A stretch of DNA of 64,000 nucleotides from Macrosoma leucophasiata (taxonomy: Eukaryota > Arthropoda > Insecta > Lepidoptera > Hedylidae), in contig JAWQUS010000023.1 of NCBI GenBank assembly GCA_036365455.1, forward strand, positions 9,362,001 to 9,426,000, written 5' to 3'. Positions 22,871 to 36,999 of the stretch are shown here, in pieces (the stretch's first letter is position 1; every line of letters starts with the position of its first letter). A model generated the notes under the pieces. That model was not told the DNA's origin, did no database searches, and saw nothing but the letters and a program-made list of their open reading frames with translations. Made by a program: the position numbers and the translations under genes.

Positions 22871-23130
22871 ATAATAACAATATTCTTTATTGTACACCAC
22901 CTTGGAAAGAATTACCAAAGCCACTTAATATTTTGATATGGCTTATTGTCAATTCTAACACTGTTAGAACAAAAACTTTTAAGTCTACGAAATTAGGGAG
23001 AATATAGAAGTAAATTTATAGCAACACACCAAAATAAGTACGTGGGATTTCGTTGAATGAAAATCAAGAATTTCATGTGCTTTATTTAGAATTGATAATC
23101 AAGAGTTATATGTCATATTATTCAATGACG

Positions 23131-23380
23131 TGTAGCAGCAACTAACAGCAGAAACGGTGACGAAATAGTTCCTAAAAGAACTGTTTCAGTACAGCACGCA
23201 TTGACGCACAAGAGACAGGAAAGTTCTTAAAAGAACTATATGCTGTACAGATGACGTTCGACAGAGACAGGATGGTAGCTCTGAAAAGAGCTGTTAGAGC
23301 TCTTCATCTGCAACCACGCTCTAACATCTTCAGTCTTCGACGTCTCCACTTCAATACTCACCACACGACTTCAGATCCAG
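23131..23380 (+). repeat. Truncated 5' LTR
   Basis: By eye, base-for-base match to 25246-25495. It ends at AGATCCAG, after which the 3' LTR continues CTTGAACTC while here pol begins. Confidence 0.9.
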
Positions 23381-24924
23381 ATGCAAAGAAGCGCGATAAG
23401 ACAGTCATCGAGTGGACCGACGCCGCGAATCAAGCATTTGACGCATGTAAAGTCAGCATCAGTAACGCAGCTTTACTCGCTCACCCGTCTCACCACGCCA
23501 CTCTCGCAATATTCAGCGACGCCTCAGACAAGGCCGCAGGAGCGGTTCTTCAACAATACATAAACAACACATGGCAACCACTTGGATATTTTTCGAAGAA
23601 ATTTTCCGATGCGCAACAGAAGTACTCTACCTACGATCGCGAGTTACTAGCTATACATATGGCAGTTACTCACTTCCGTAAAATCTTCGAAGGGCGACCA
23701 CTCATCATTTTCACCGACCACAAACCACTGACATTCGCGATGAACAAAACGCAGAGTAACACCGAGACGCCACGGCGAACGCGACAACTACTCTTCATCA
23801 GCGAATTCACCACAGATATCAGACACGTATCCGGATCAGAAAACGTTTGTGCCGACGCTCTCAGCCGCATCGAAGCCATATCCTGTCCATCATCCATCAA
23901 CTACGAAGAGATTGCAAAATCACAAGAAAAAGATCCGAGCATCCAACAATTAATGCAACAACCAAACCTATGCATTAAAAAAATCAGTATACCAAATACC
24001 AACATCGAACTATACTGCGACACCTCCACTACATACGTTCGACCGTACATACCTACCGAATATCGCCAAGAAGTATTCAACAGTATACACAACATAAGTC
24101 ATCCCGGTACGAGAACAACACGGAAACTTATTACGAGAAAATACTTTTGGCCGGCAATGAACAACGACATCGGAACGTGGACGAAGCAATGTATAAATTG
24201 CCAGAAAAGCAAAATACATCGTCACACCCACAGCGAGATCGGAACTTTCCCGCCAACCGAGCGATTCACTCACATTCACGCCGACATCGTAGGACCGCTA
24301 CCTACGACCGCTCAAGGACATCGCTACCTAGTAACAATGATCGACCGACACACCCGATGGCCCGAAGCTATACCTACTACCGACATCACCGCCGAAACAG
24401 TCGCCGAAGTTATCTACAACAATTGGATTTGTCGATTTGGATGCCCTACAACAATAACTACGGATCAAGGAAGACAATTCGAGAGTAATTTGTTTACAAA
24501 CCTAATGAAAATAATGGGAGTAAACAGAATACGAACAACTCCGTATCACCCGCAGAGCAACGGAATCGTCGAAAGATGGCATCGCACGCTAAAATCATCT
24601 TTACGCGCCAAATTATCAGACGCGCGAAGTTCCTGGAATCAAACACTGCCGACCGTAATGTTCGGTTTACGCGCCGCTCTCCGCTCCGATAGTGACGTAA
24701 GCGCCGCCGAATTAACCTACGGACATAACCTACGTCTACCCAGCGATTTCTTCGAGGCAAGCACATCGACCACGCCTAAAATCGACCGCAACAACGTAAC
24801 GCACGAAACAATAAACACATTTTCGTTCATCAAGACCTACATACCTGCAGTCATGTGTTTATTAGAGTCGACGCGATACGCACACCGCTTCAAACACCCT
24901 ATGAAGGTCCCTACAAGGTCGTAA
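23251..24924 (+). pseudogene. LTR-pol fusion ORF: RNase H and integrase of the gypsy element
   Basis: A 557-codon open frame whose first 43 or so codons are read from LTR sequence. From about 23390 it encodes a Ty3/gypsy RNase H (FSDASDKAAGAVL, the YSTYDRELLAI block, FTDHKPLTFA, ADALSRI). A histidine-cysteine zinc finger follows (two His near 24090-24105, CINC near 24190), then the integrase core with Asp in HADIVGPLP, Asp in TTDQGRQFE and Glu in NGIVERWHRTLK, i.e. an intact D,D,E set. The frame breaks near 24825-24860: the conserved chromodomain-side sequence resumes in another frame (24855-25235). The RT catalytic domain is absent, so the copy cannot replicate on its own. Confidence 0.85.
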
Positions 24925-25235
24925 ATCGCACAGACAAAGTGTTTACGATCCAGTTACCCGAGCGTCAAACCAACATATCTATCGACAGACTCAAGCCTGC
25001 CTATGTTGTGGAAGACACTGAAAACTTACCTTTACCACAAGTCCACTTACCTCAAAAACCTTTACCGTTACCTCAGAATCACATACCTTTACCTGAAAAC
25101 CTTTTACCTTTACCTAAAAACCTTATACCTATACCTCAAGATCAGTTACCGAGCACTTCGAGCACATCACAGCAATCGACTCACCGAGTGACAAGTCGAG
25201 GCCGAGCTGTCAAACTGCCGGTACGCTTCACTTGA
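24855..25235 (+). pseudogene. Frameshifted C-terminal tail of the gypsy pol ORF
   Basis: This frame carries the integrase C-terminal block FIRVDAIRTPLQTPYEGPYK and a Pro/Leu repeat tail, with LPLP-type units of about 8-9 residues repeated at 25020-25150, ending with a TGA just before the polypurine tract. In intact relatives this is continuous with the integrase, so one frameshift separates the two parts here. Confidence 0.75.
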
Positions 25236-25245
25236 GGGGGGTTAC

Positions 25246-25941
25246 TGTAGCAGCAACTAACAGCAGAAACGGTGACGAAATAGTTCCTAAAAGAACTGTT
25301 TCAGTACAGCACGCATTGACGCACAAGAGACAGGAAAGTTCTTAAAAGAACTATATGCTGTACAGATGACGTTCGACAGAGACAGGATGGTAGCTCTGAA
25401 AAGAGCTGTTAGAGCTCTTCATCTGCAACCACGCTCTAACATCTTCAGTCTTCGACGTCTCCACTTCAATACTCACCACACGACTTCAGATCCAGCTTGA
25501 ACTCATAGCCACATCAGTCTCCGCTTCAGTCTACATCTTCGGCACGCGTCATCAGCCGGCGAGCTCCCGCGACGCGTGCGTTCATCTTGCGAGCCCCGAG
25601 CGAAAGAGCGAGCCAGCGAGCGCCGCACATACTTATACTGGTGACTGGCGCATGCGCACTGGAGTTCACCGAACTTCGAACGTATCGCGCATGCGCGCAT
25701 TGCTCCCGCGCTGACCTTGACCGATAAATCGACACGTGCCGGAAAAGAGACAGAAATTGAGATAGCATTATCAATTATCTAAAATCCTATTGGTTGTTAA
25801 TTATTTATCTGTTATTTTATTGGTTTTTCTAATTTTCCTTTTTTGTATAAATTGTGCTGTTTTTTGTGTAAAAATATATTCTACTACAACCTTCTGAAGA
25901 GTTTCATTATAATCAAGAACGAACACTAGTAGTCTTCAACA
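25246..25941 (+). repeat. Complete 3' LTR
   Basis: TG...CA ends. A GC-rich central part (25540-25720, several GCGCATGCGC-like motifs), then TATAAA near 25845 and an AT-rich end. Confidence 0.88.
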
Positions 25942-25953
25942 GACGTATGTCTA

Positions 25954-25990
25954 TTGAACAAAATACAGGTTTAACCTGTATTTTGTTCAA
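25954..25990. repeat. Perfect 18-bp palindrome beside the LTR
   Basis: TTGAACAAAATACAGGTT at 25954-25971 faces its exact complement at 25973-25990 around one base. Looser pairing continues outward, on the left into the retrotransposon target site. Confidence 0.7.
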
Positions 25991-26287
25991 TTGACATATT
26001 ACGTTATTTACTAATATCTATTTACTTACGAATGTAAAGTGATGTCGTATAAAGGCCTCGTTTCTGTACGGTTTCTACAGCCTAAAATACTGCAACCTTC
26101 TATTTTACTGCACACCTTATACACTAGTCACTTAACTAATAGAGTATTTTTCTCTTAAATATCCAATAACTTATTAATAATCGCCGATATACGTCGAAAA
26201 CAATAATTAAATGCGTATACGAGAAGTTATCTTTTACAGCAATGACGATGACAGATATTTGTTTGGCTAACTTTTGCTGTCACTTAC

Positions 26288-26533
26288 GAAGTTCGCCAAG
26301 CAAAAACCGGCACGCCGTGAGGAACAAAAGATACGATGCTCTATTTCAACTTTCTTATGTTCTTTGTATATATCTGTCTCACTTCCACAAAGCATATGGC
26401 GAACATGGCTACGTCTATAGGTACTTAGTTTAAGGTTTAATTTGATTCTGTACTCTGGAAAGTCTCTATGGAGATTTGGCCATTCTTCTTTTCGTAGGTA
26501 GTCACACCAATTCTGTAGGGAGGGCCAGTCCAT
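26288..26533 (-). CDS. Possible first coding exon of an unrecognised divergent gene
   Basis: Minus-strand frame from an ATG at 26533 runs 82 codons (begins MDWPSLQNWCDYLRKEEWPN, then LHRDFPEYRIKL) to a consensus donor TTC|GTAAGT at 26288/26287. The first 40 residues look like protein (Trp, Tyr, acidic/basic mix). The rest is less convincing and could be repeat-derived. It lies 138 bp upstream of the Rab19 ATG on the opposite strand, so a shared promoter is possible. No following exon was found before the gypsy insertion, so the call stays weak. Confidence 0.3.
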
Positions 26534-26671
26534 ATCTATAGGCAATTAAGTCAATGGAATGAATGTCATGATGTCATTTCATTTGTCAAAAGTCAAAAGT
26601 TTATTGGAAATGGTTGTCAAGCGAACAACGTAAACAGAAAGAAATTCTTTACAATTTAATTAATTTTAGTC

Positions 26672-30240
<3,569 letters not shown>

Positions 30241-30304
30241 GTATATGAGTACAGAAACTAGACAATTTAGTGTATACTTAACGCGCGTATCCATTTACAA
30301 CAAG

Positions 30305-30480
30305 TAAATGTCATATTTTTATCGCAATAACACTTGAGAGTAATATTAAAAATTAAAGAAAAATTGACTCAACCGAGGCCTCGGTAGCTTAGTAGTTAGG
30401 TGGCTGGTCTAGTTATCATGAGGTCGCAGGTTCAATTTCTGCCCGAAGTAAATTATTTCTAACCATTTTGCTTTATTTAA
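30305..30480 (+). repeat. Repeat carrying a tRNA-like unit, diverged
   Basis: 30378-30449 is the 72-base tRNA-like unit (GCCTCGGTAGCTTAGTAG, B box GGTTCAATTTC, end CCGAAGT). It is preceded at 30318-30355 by the family end TCGCAATAACACTTGAGAGT and followed by AAATTATTTCTAACC. Confidence 0.5.
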
Positions 30481-31137
30481 AAAAAAATATATAAGTATTA
30501 TGTATTTTCAGAAACTTTGAATACACTAAAAACAAATTATTGCTTTGAGTTAATCATTGTGATGGTCGATATTGTATTTGAAAAATCAGGATAGCAAAAC
30601 ATGTGTTTTGCGCAAGAAAAGAAAACATCAAAGAGGGTAGAATATGCGCTTTTACATTAAAGAGACTTATTACACCTTGCATAGCAAAATATTAGGACGT
30701 AAGAAACAACTTATTATTACCTAATATTCAACCAAGGATAAAAAAAGGCCAAGGTGAACTGTTTAATTTTTTTAATAAAAATATATGATATACCGGCACC
30801 AAATATTTACAGAGGTTTTCTAAATAATATGCCGCAACTGTTTCTGTCACAGCTTTTTAAAACTTTTATTCCATATTTTTGTAGTTATAGTACAGTAGTA
30901 TTGTAAAAGGCGCAATATTTTCTTTGCCACATGTTTCCCATCAATTGTTGCAGTGGATACGCGCTTAATGTAAGAAAATGGCTATGAAAGTTTTGTAAAT
31001 ATAATTTTATTGTAACAGTCACAAAGATTTGTCGCAAAAGTGTGCGTTTCTTATGGAAACCAGATATGGAAGAACTTAATGGAATTATTGGTATACACGA
31101 CTTACTAAAAGTATTTCGTATATTTTTCAACTGATGT

Positions 31138-31358
31138 TACAGTACGTAGCAAAATGTATTGCACATCGACCCTAGGAAATAAAAAATCGGATAATTTCGG
31201 CTCTGTAGAGCGTTATCTCTTTCGCACATAATCTATATCGACCATTTTGGTGAACTTTTTACCAATATCGGACTATTAGTGCTTACGTAAGCAGCGTGAA
31301 GCAGAGATAACGCTCTACGAAGTCGAAACTAGCCGATTGTCTCTTGGCGGGTACTGTA
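31138..31358. mobile_element. Family-D fold-back MITE
   Basis: TACAGTACGTAGC with TATTGCACATCGACCC on the left; TACGAAGTCGAAACTAGCCG and a GGGTACTGTA end on the right. The internal arms (GTAGAGCGTTATCTCTTTCG / AGCAGAGATAACGCTCTACG) are inverted to each other. Confidence 0.65.
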
Positions 31359-31369
31359 TGTCTCAAGAA

Positions 31370-31445
31370 TTATTAGGCGCGTCCACACAAAGCGAGCTGC
31401 CTCGCGAGGCTGCTCGCTCTGTGTGGCCAGTGTATTATCAGTGTG
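31370..31445. repeat. Short palindromic repeat
   Basis: GCGCGTCCACACAAAGCGAG faces CTCGCTCTGTGTGGCC around GCCTCGCGAGGC; probably a MITE end. Confidence 0.5.
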
Positions 31446-31906
31446 TGTTGTCACTAAACGTATCTTATGTATGTTTATGAATAAGGAGGTAAGAACACTC
31501 TGTTCACACCTGTATTTTTTTCTGCAAATAACGTGAGAATGGTGCATATAAAATTTATTACATTAAAATAAATGTAACGTATGGATATTTATTTATGCAA
31601 ATCAGTGTATTTTATATTTTTTAAATTAATTTTTCGGCATGACTGTTATTTACGATAGTATTATATTGTTTAGGTATTGCAAAAACATAATTTATTAAGC
31701 TGTCGAGTTTGTACTATTGGCTTTTTTATTTCTTACCAGTTGATATTTTGAATGGATCCGATACGATTAAATATGTTCTGAAGGAGATCTTAAACATCTC
31801 GTCACAGGGTAAGTAAGCTCTGGCATGTCCCGCAACGCCCTAAGCTCAAAAATTCGGACCAATTTTTTGGGTCTCCCTTAGGCAGTTGCCTAATGGTTGT
31901 TGTTAG

Positions 31907-32050
31907 TGTGCGATTCATAGACCTCACTACTAACTTTCAGCAAAGTACGCGTAGAACTGTCAAAACTCATACTTTACTGATAGTTCTAAGCATAGTACTT
32001 TGCTCAAAGTAAAGTCGTAGTGAGGTCTCATCGTCGTAGGAATCTCGCAC
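31907..32050. mobile_element. Family-C palindromic MITE
   Basis: GTGCGATTCATAGACCTCAC on the left and its near complement (TGAGGTCTCATCGTCGTAGG, AATCTCGCAC) on the right. It has a small insertion (ATCGTCGTAG) in the right arm. Confidence 0.65.
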
Positions 32051-32659
32051 TTAGTCTGAGGTATATCTGCGCTCGCCGATTCCCCAGTGAAGTACCTGCA
32101 TAAGTCCAACTTAAAAGAAAATAAAAAATTGACAGCCAGTCTCTGTAAATTACTCATGTACCTTTACAGATATAAGGCTTTAAAATTGTGTGATTAATTT
32201 CATTATTAACTTTTTTCTAGTGCCTTAAAATGACGCTTGTAGGATGACATTTATTATTATCTACTACATAAAATATTTTTATTTAATTTTATATAATAAA
32301 TGTCTACATCGGAATCAGATTCTATAACGTACGAATACCGGAGAGCAATTAACATTATCTCTGCCGACGGTGCACATTTATATTTATTAGTTAATACATA
32401 GAGAAGAGGTGAACAATATTATGTTTTTAACTTTTTTCGTCCAGACTATTTCGAATTTGCACCTTTTCGCTTACTACGAGCAAAGAATCAAATTACACTT
32501 TAAGCTGTTGAAATTACCACCTCCTTCAGCCCGCCAGCTCATAAATTCTTAATTTGATGTGTATGGAACATGAATCTTAAATGAAAATAAATTTCGTTCC
32601 AATCTGCAAATCTCGCTCTGAATGCTAATTATTGCTATAACATGCTACAAATTAGACGG

Positions 32660-33002
32660 ATTAATTACATACGTAACTTCACGCCTGTAATCCCCGAAGG
32701 GGTAGGCAGAGGTAAATGCATGCATTGAAGCATATATGCAAACACCCACGATTCGCCGGTTACGTTTTGACCCATGTAACAGGTGGCGAGCCTGTTGCCA
32801 TCTCCGGGCACATTACCAAACTCCGAGGTACTGGGAAACTTCCAGAAAATGGAAAAATCCCAATAAAACCAGAGATAAAGGATTTTAAACCGTTATTTCT
32901 GATAGTCCCCGACCCGGGAATCGAACCCAGGACCTCCAGCGTAGTAGTAGTGGCCTGCTACCACTAGGCTACTGGGGCAGTTTAAATTTAATTAATTACA
33001 TA
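32660..33002 (-). mobile_element. tRNA-derived SINE, family B, with 12-bp TSD
   Basis: The SINE body is 32672-32990 on the minus strand, flanked by ATTAATTACATA at 32660-32671 and 32991-33002. Read 5'-3' on the minus strand: CTGCCCCAGTAGCCTAGTGG (A box), GGTTCGATTCCCGGGTCGGG (B box), GTTTAAAATCCTTTATCTCT, AGGCTCGCCACCTGTTACAT, and CTACCCCTTCGGGGATTACA with GGCGTGAAGTTACG at the end. The long direct duplication shows retroposition. Confidence 0.92.
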
Positions 33003-33342
33003 TTTTATTTAATTCATGAACTATACTAATATAGAAGTAATAATGTAAAATTTGAACCAAATTACACAGTACATACTTACATATATGCGAAAGCTCCTAA
33101 ATGGTGTATAGTTTTAACTATTATATTTGTATGCTGTTATATTTTCACTGTCTGCTTTCCAAAAATAATAAAATAAAGTAAATATTACTAATATATATAT
33201 AATAAAGACGAACGAAATAATTAGATTCTAGTCTGAAAGACTTAATGCATACTTGATTGTTAGTAAAATATAAATAATTTTTACCGAATCACTTGTCGAC
33301 ATTTTTTCAGGTGTATCTCAATATTTACATGTATTATTATCT

Positions 33343-33592
33343 ACAGTACTGAACAATAAATATTGCACATCGAGCCTACAAAAGAGATCATCGGCTAGTT
33401 TCGACTTCGTAGAGCGTTATCTCTGCTGCACACTGTCTACGTAAGCACTGATAGTCCGCTATTGGTCTAAACTTGGTCAAAATGGTCGACAAACGTCACG
33501 TAGGTTGTGAGCGAAAGAGATAACGCTCCACAGATCCGAAATAAGCCGAAGTCTCCTTCCTTAGGTGGGCAATATTTCTTGTTGGATACTGC
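33343..33592. mobile_element. Family-D fold-back MITE
   Basis: ACAGTACTGAACAATAAATA / TTGCACATCGAGCC on the left and GGGCAATATTTCTTGTTGGA / TACTG on the right are inverted ends. Internal arms hold GTAGAGCGTTATCTCTGCTG and GAGATAACGCTCCACAG. Confidence 0.7.
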
Positions 33593-33910
33593 ACATATGT
33601 TTGACATGTGTAGGTATTACATAAACTCTGTTTTGTTCTAAACAAAATTAATAAGCGATTCAATTATGCCAATTTTGATGTATTAAAAAAATGATAGAGT
33701 AACCAGTAGTAACTCTCGAGTCGTATTTGGTTAACGTGATCATTTTTATCATGACCCAAAACGGGACATTTTCAAAATTACTTTTCAAGAAACCAGGGGA
33801 GGAAGAGGCTTACTTACTAACGCGCAGCTATAACGCCTTTCTTTAAGTATCTTAGGTATCGCCACATCGCGGGCGGGACGTCGAAGTGTCCATTCTTTAC
33901 GTAGGATTAT

Positions 33911-33973
33911 AAAAGCAATCGATAGCGATACCAGAGAACATGTAGTTCTCTGGTATCGCTATCGATTGCTTTT
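33911..33973. repeat. Perfect 29-bp hairpin
   Basis: 33911-33939 is the exact complement of 33945-33973 (arm starts AAAAGCAATCGATAGCGATA), with a 5-nt loop ATGTA. A family-G scrap (GGGCGGGACGTCGAAGTGTC) lies immediately left at 33868-33890. Confidence 0.8.
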
Positions 33974-34379
33974 GAGATTATGATAAATTGTTCAAAAAAT
34001 ATTAAAATTTCGGATTGACGACGACCAACTTCAGTCGGGTACGCTAGTTTCCTATATATTATTGCTGAGATTACCGATAGCGTGACATTTTCGCATTCCA
34101 AAAGTTTTCTTGGGACACCGAGACGGGCTGCATGAAAACGGGATTGTCCCGTTCAAAACGGGACGTATGGTCACGTTATATTTGGTACTTGTTTATGAGA
34201 GTTACAACACGCCACGCTGTAGATGTTCGCTGGGTTTAATGAGAGATGAATATCAATTGTATTGTATGCTTTAACTATTACATTAACTAGCAATGAATTC
34301 TCAATAGTTATAAGTTGTTTTACTATGATAAGTAAATCAGTTTCGAGATAATTGTTGATATTTAAAACCACCTCGAATA

Positions 34380-35050
34380 GAGACTGAACTGTGTCGCCAT
34401 TTTACTATAATTTTTAAACTATACAGTGCTCTAGACATTTGTTCAAATTGTTGATTCATGGAGTGTAAATGTTATTGTATATATGTACTAGGATTGTTAA
34501 ATAAAAAAACATAATTACCTATATATATATATGTAAAAAGATTATAAAGTAAGCCATGCTAAATAATATTTCAGTTAAATATGTTCTAAAATACCACCTA
34601 ATATGTATTGAGTTCTAATAATAAAATGTACATAAATAATAGATTTTAAATACATGTAAATAAATAAAGGTTTGAAAGCGATTTATATAGAGAAGTAATT
34701 TCTATATAATAGAAAGTCGAAGTCTTTGTATTTAATTTACATCTAGAACCAATTTAACAAGCGCCGGTTAGTTTGAAATAAATTTATTTAGTTAGAGCGG
34801 CATGGGCGTATCCACCGTGTGGCAGAGTGGGGCGCTTGCCCAACCTTGGCTCTGATTTGTAAGGTACCTAATCAAGCCTAAAAAACTTCGGTAATCATCT
34901 AGGTACTAACTACAGTACTTAATATCCGTAGGAAAGTTCACACTCGACAGTCGTCAGTCGAATTACACATACAGATATACCACAAGGTGCTATGAGGTGT
35001 GGGTGTAACCTTTTTGTATGAAAAAAATAACTGGAGTAAGAGCGAGTATA
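34380..35050. other. AT-rich non-coding stretch
   Basis: No gene, only short chance frames. Confidence 0.45.
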
Positions 35051-35056
35051 GTTTGG

Positions 35057-35245
35057 TAGTTACATAATTTTTAAATTGACTTTCCCATCCCTCTATATGG
35101 GAGTAGCTCTAACTCCCTTAAAGAGGGATGGGAAAGTCAATTTAAGAATTATGTAACTAAAATAATATTATTATTTTAGACTGCTGCCCACACTGAGCCC
35201 AGGGCTGGCTACTCCCCTAAAGAGGAGTGGGGAAAGTCAATTTAA
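35057..35245. repeat. Fold-back repeat with a third partial arm
   Basis: 35057-35094 and 35122-35159 are near-perfect inverted copies (AATTGACTTTCCCATCCCTC and complement). A third copy, GAGGAGTGGGGAAAGTCAAT, follows at 35221-35240. Confidence 0.65.
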
Positions 35246-36126
35246 AAACTTGTACGGTCATCTAAAGGCAGGTAGAAAAAAAAATGTTGCTTAAAACATC
35301 ACGTGATTATTGGACGATCCCATTATTATTACCCGTAGTGCCCAGTAGACCCCCTGAACTTGAAGTAGCATGATACCGTGAATCTGCGCAGACGCATGTG
35401 TTATGCATATATTTTATACGTTACGCTATTTACAATATTGACCCGATATAATTTAACTGGCTTGCGTTTGAAGACAGAATTGTTTATTTTTGGTTATCTT
35501 CTATGAACTACAGGATAACTATTGGATTATTGTTATTAATGACGTACGAACAAAAACTATTCAATATAATTTTGATATATTTTTTTAAAGATTATTTTAA
35601 TATATTATTATACTTGCCGAAGCAAATATTATTTACTTTGTATTTAAATAAAAATCTGTGTGATAGCAAAAACTAGGAACCTCGAAAACATTGTCACTAT
35701 AAATTATCAGTTTTGCTTACATTGTCATTCATTACAATTTTATTTTTTTTGTGAAAAATATATGTATGAAGATGGAGTATGCGATAATTTAAGACATCAA
35801 ACAATACCTATATGCAAAACGAATGTAATATATTTATTTTGTTTAGTGATGCTCTATTATTATGTAAAAGAAATATGTTTCGGTTCCAGAGTCTTGCAAA
35901 AACTTGAAAATGACTGAATCAATTTCGATGAAAATGTTTGAGTGTGTCTTGGGATGGTAAAGCTATAGGCAGGCATTACGTCTTTCTTCCCAGATAGAAT
36001 AATAATTGTAATGAATGGTAGTGAAAACGATACTACTATTAAAGACATTGTAAGAAATAAACAACTCGTTACGATGTTTGCTTTAGTTTTTTTTGTAAAA
36101 TAAACTGTGGTCTGAATAAACTTTTC

Positions 36127-36453
36127 GCAAAAATATACGTAACTTCACGCCTGTAATCCCCGAAGGGGTAGGCAGAGGTAAATGCATGCATTCAAGCATA
36201 CATGCAAACACCCACGATTCGCCGGTTACGTTTTGGCCCATGTAACAGGTGGCGAGCCTGTTGACATCTCCGGGCACATTACCAAACTTTGAGGTACTGG
36301 GAAATTGCCAGAAAATGGAAAAATCCCAATAGAACCAGAGATAAAGGCTTTTTCACCATTACCTCTGATAACCCCCTACCCGGGAATCGAACCCAGGACC
36401 TCAGCGTAGAAGTAGTGGCCTGCTACCACTAGGCTACCAAGGCAAAAATATAC
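36127..36453 (-). mobile_element. tRNA-derived SINE, family B, with 12-bp TSD
   Basis: Body 36139-36441, flanked by GCAAAAATATAC at 36127-36138 and 36442-36453. Same internal order as 32672-32990; A box TAGCCTAGTGGTAGCAGGC, B box GGTTCGATTCCCGGGTAGGG. Confidence 0.92.
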
Positions 36454-36740
36454 TCTCTTTAAAAACAATATAATCGCATCACGCAAGTGAAAATATACTT
36501 TTGGAATAATTGGAAGTCGGGCCACAGATCTTTAGATAGCGAAATTGGCGGCCTTACTTCTAAATATTCCATGATGCCATAATCAAATTCCAATTGGTGA
36601 ACAAATTATTGGTGACAATAATGGGATCAAGTAGGAAGTGAGTGTAAGTATTTTTAAAATCGGTCCACCGTCGCCTGAGTTATCGGTGAACATACATACA
36701 GTTGTACGTACAGTTGAACGTGCTGCCGAGTGAGTCGAAC

Positions 36741-36793
36741 TTGTTTTTAACCGAACTGAAAAAGCAGGACTTTTTCAGTTCGGTTAAAAACAA
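36741..36793. repeat. Perfect 24-bp hairpin
   Basis: TTGTTTTTAACCGAACTGAA AAAG at 36741-36764 is complementary to 36770-36793; 5-nt loop CAGGA. Confidence 0.75.
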
Positions 36794-36999
36794 AGACTGC
36801 TGTTGCTGTGTAATTAAATTGTTCAATTTTGACACCAAAACTTGTAGGTAACAATTTGGCATTTTTAATGGTTTATTTATTCTTCACAAAATTTCGGTTC
36901 GTAGGCGCTTGGACAGTACACGTCATCTCACTCGTTGGTAGAAAGAACCGCTTAGCGGCCGCGAGTATTGTCTGTCTATTTCTTATAATGTCTTTGAAT

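Larger units (their letters stand above)
23131..25941 (+). mobile_element. Ty3/gypsy LTR retrotransposon, internally deleted, recent
   Basis: The 3' LTR (25246-25941, 696 bp) starts TGTAGCAGCAACTAAC and ends TTCAACA. A 5' LTR remnant of 250 bp (23131-23380) appears identical to its first 250 bp. The insertion is bounded by a 4-bp target duplication GACG (23127-23130 and 25942-25945). A polypurine tract GAGGGGGG lies just before the 3' LTR. The 5' LTR stops inside and is fused at 23380/23381 to pol at the RNase H domain, so the rest of the LTR, primer-binding site, gag, protease and most of RT are missing. A TATAAA in the 3' LTR (about 25845-25850) could be its promoter. The higher GC content than the flanks and near-identical LTRs point to a young insertion. 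Confidence 0.92.
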
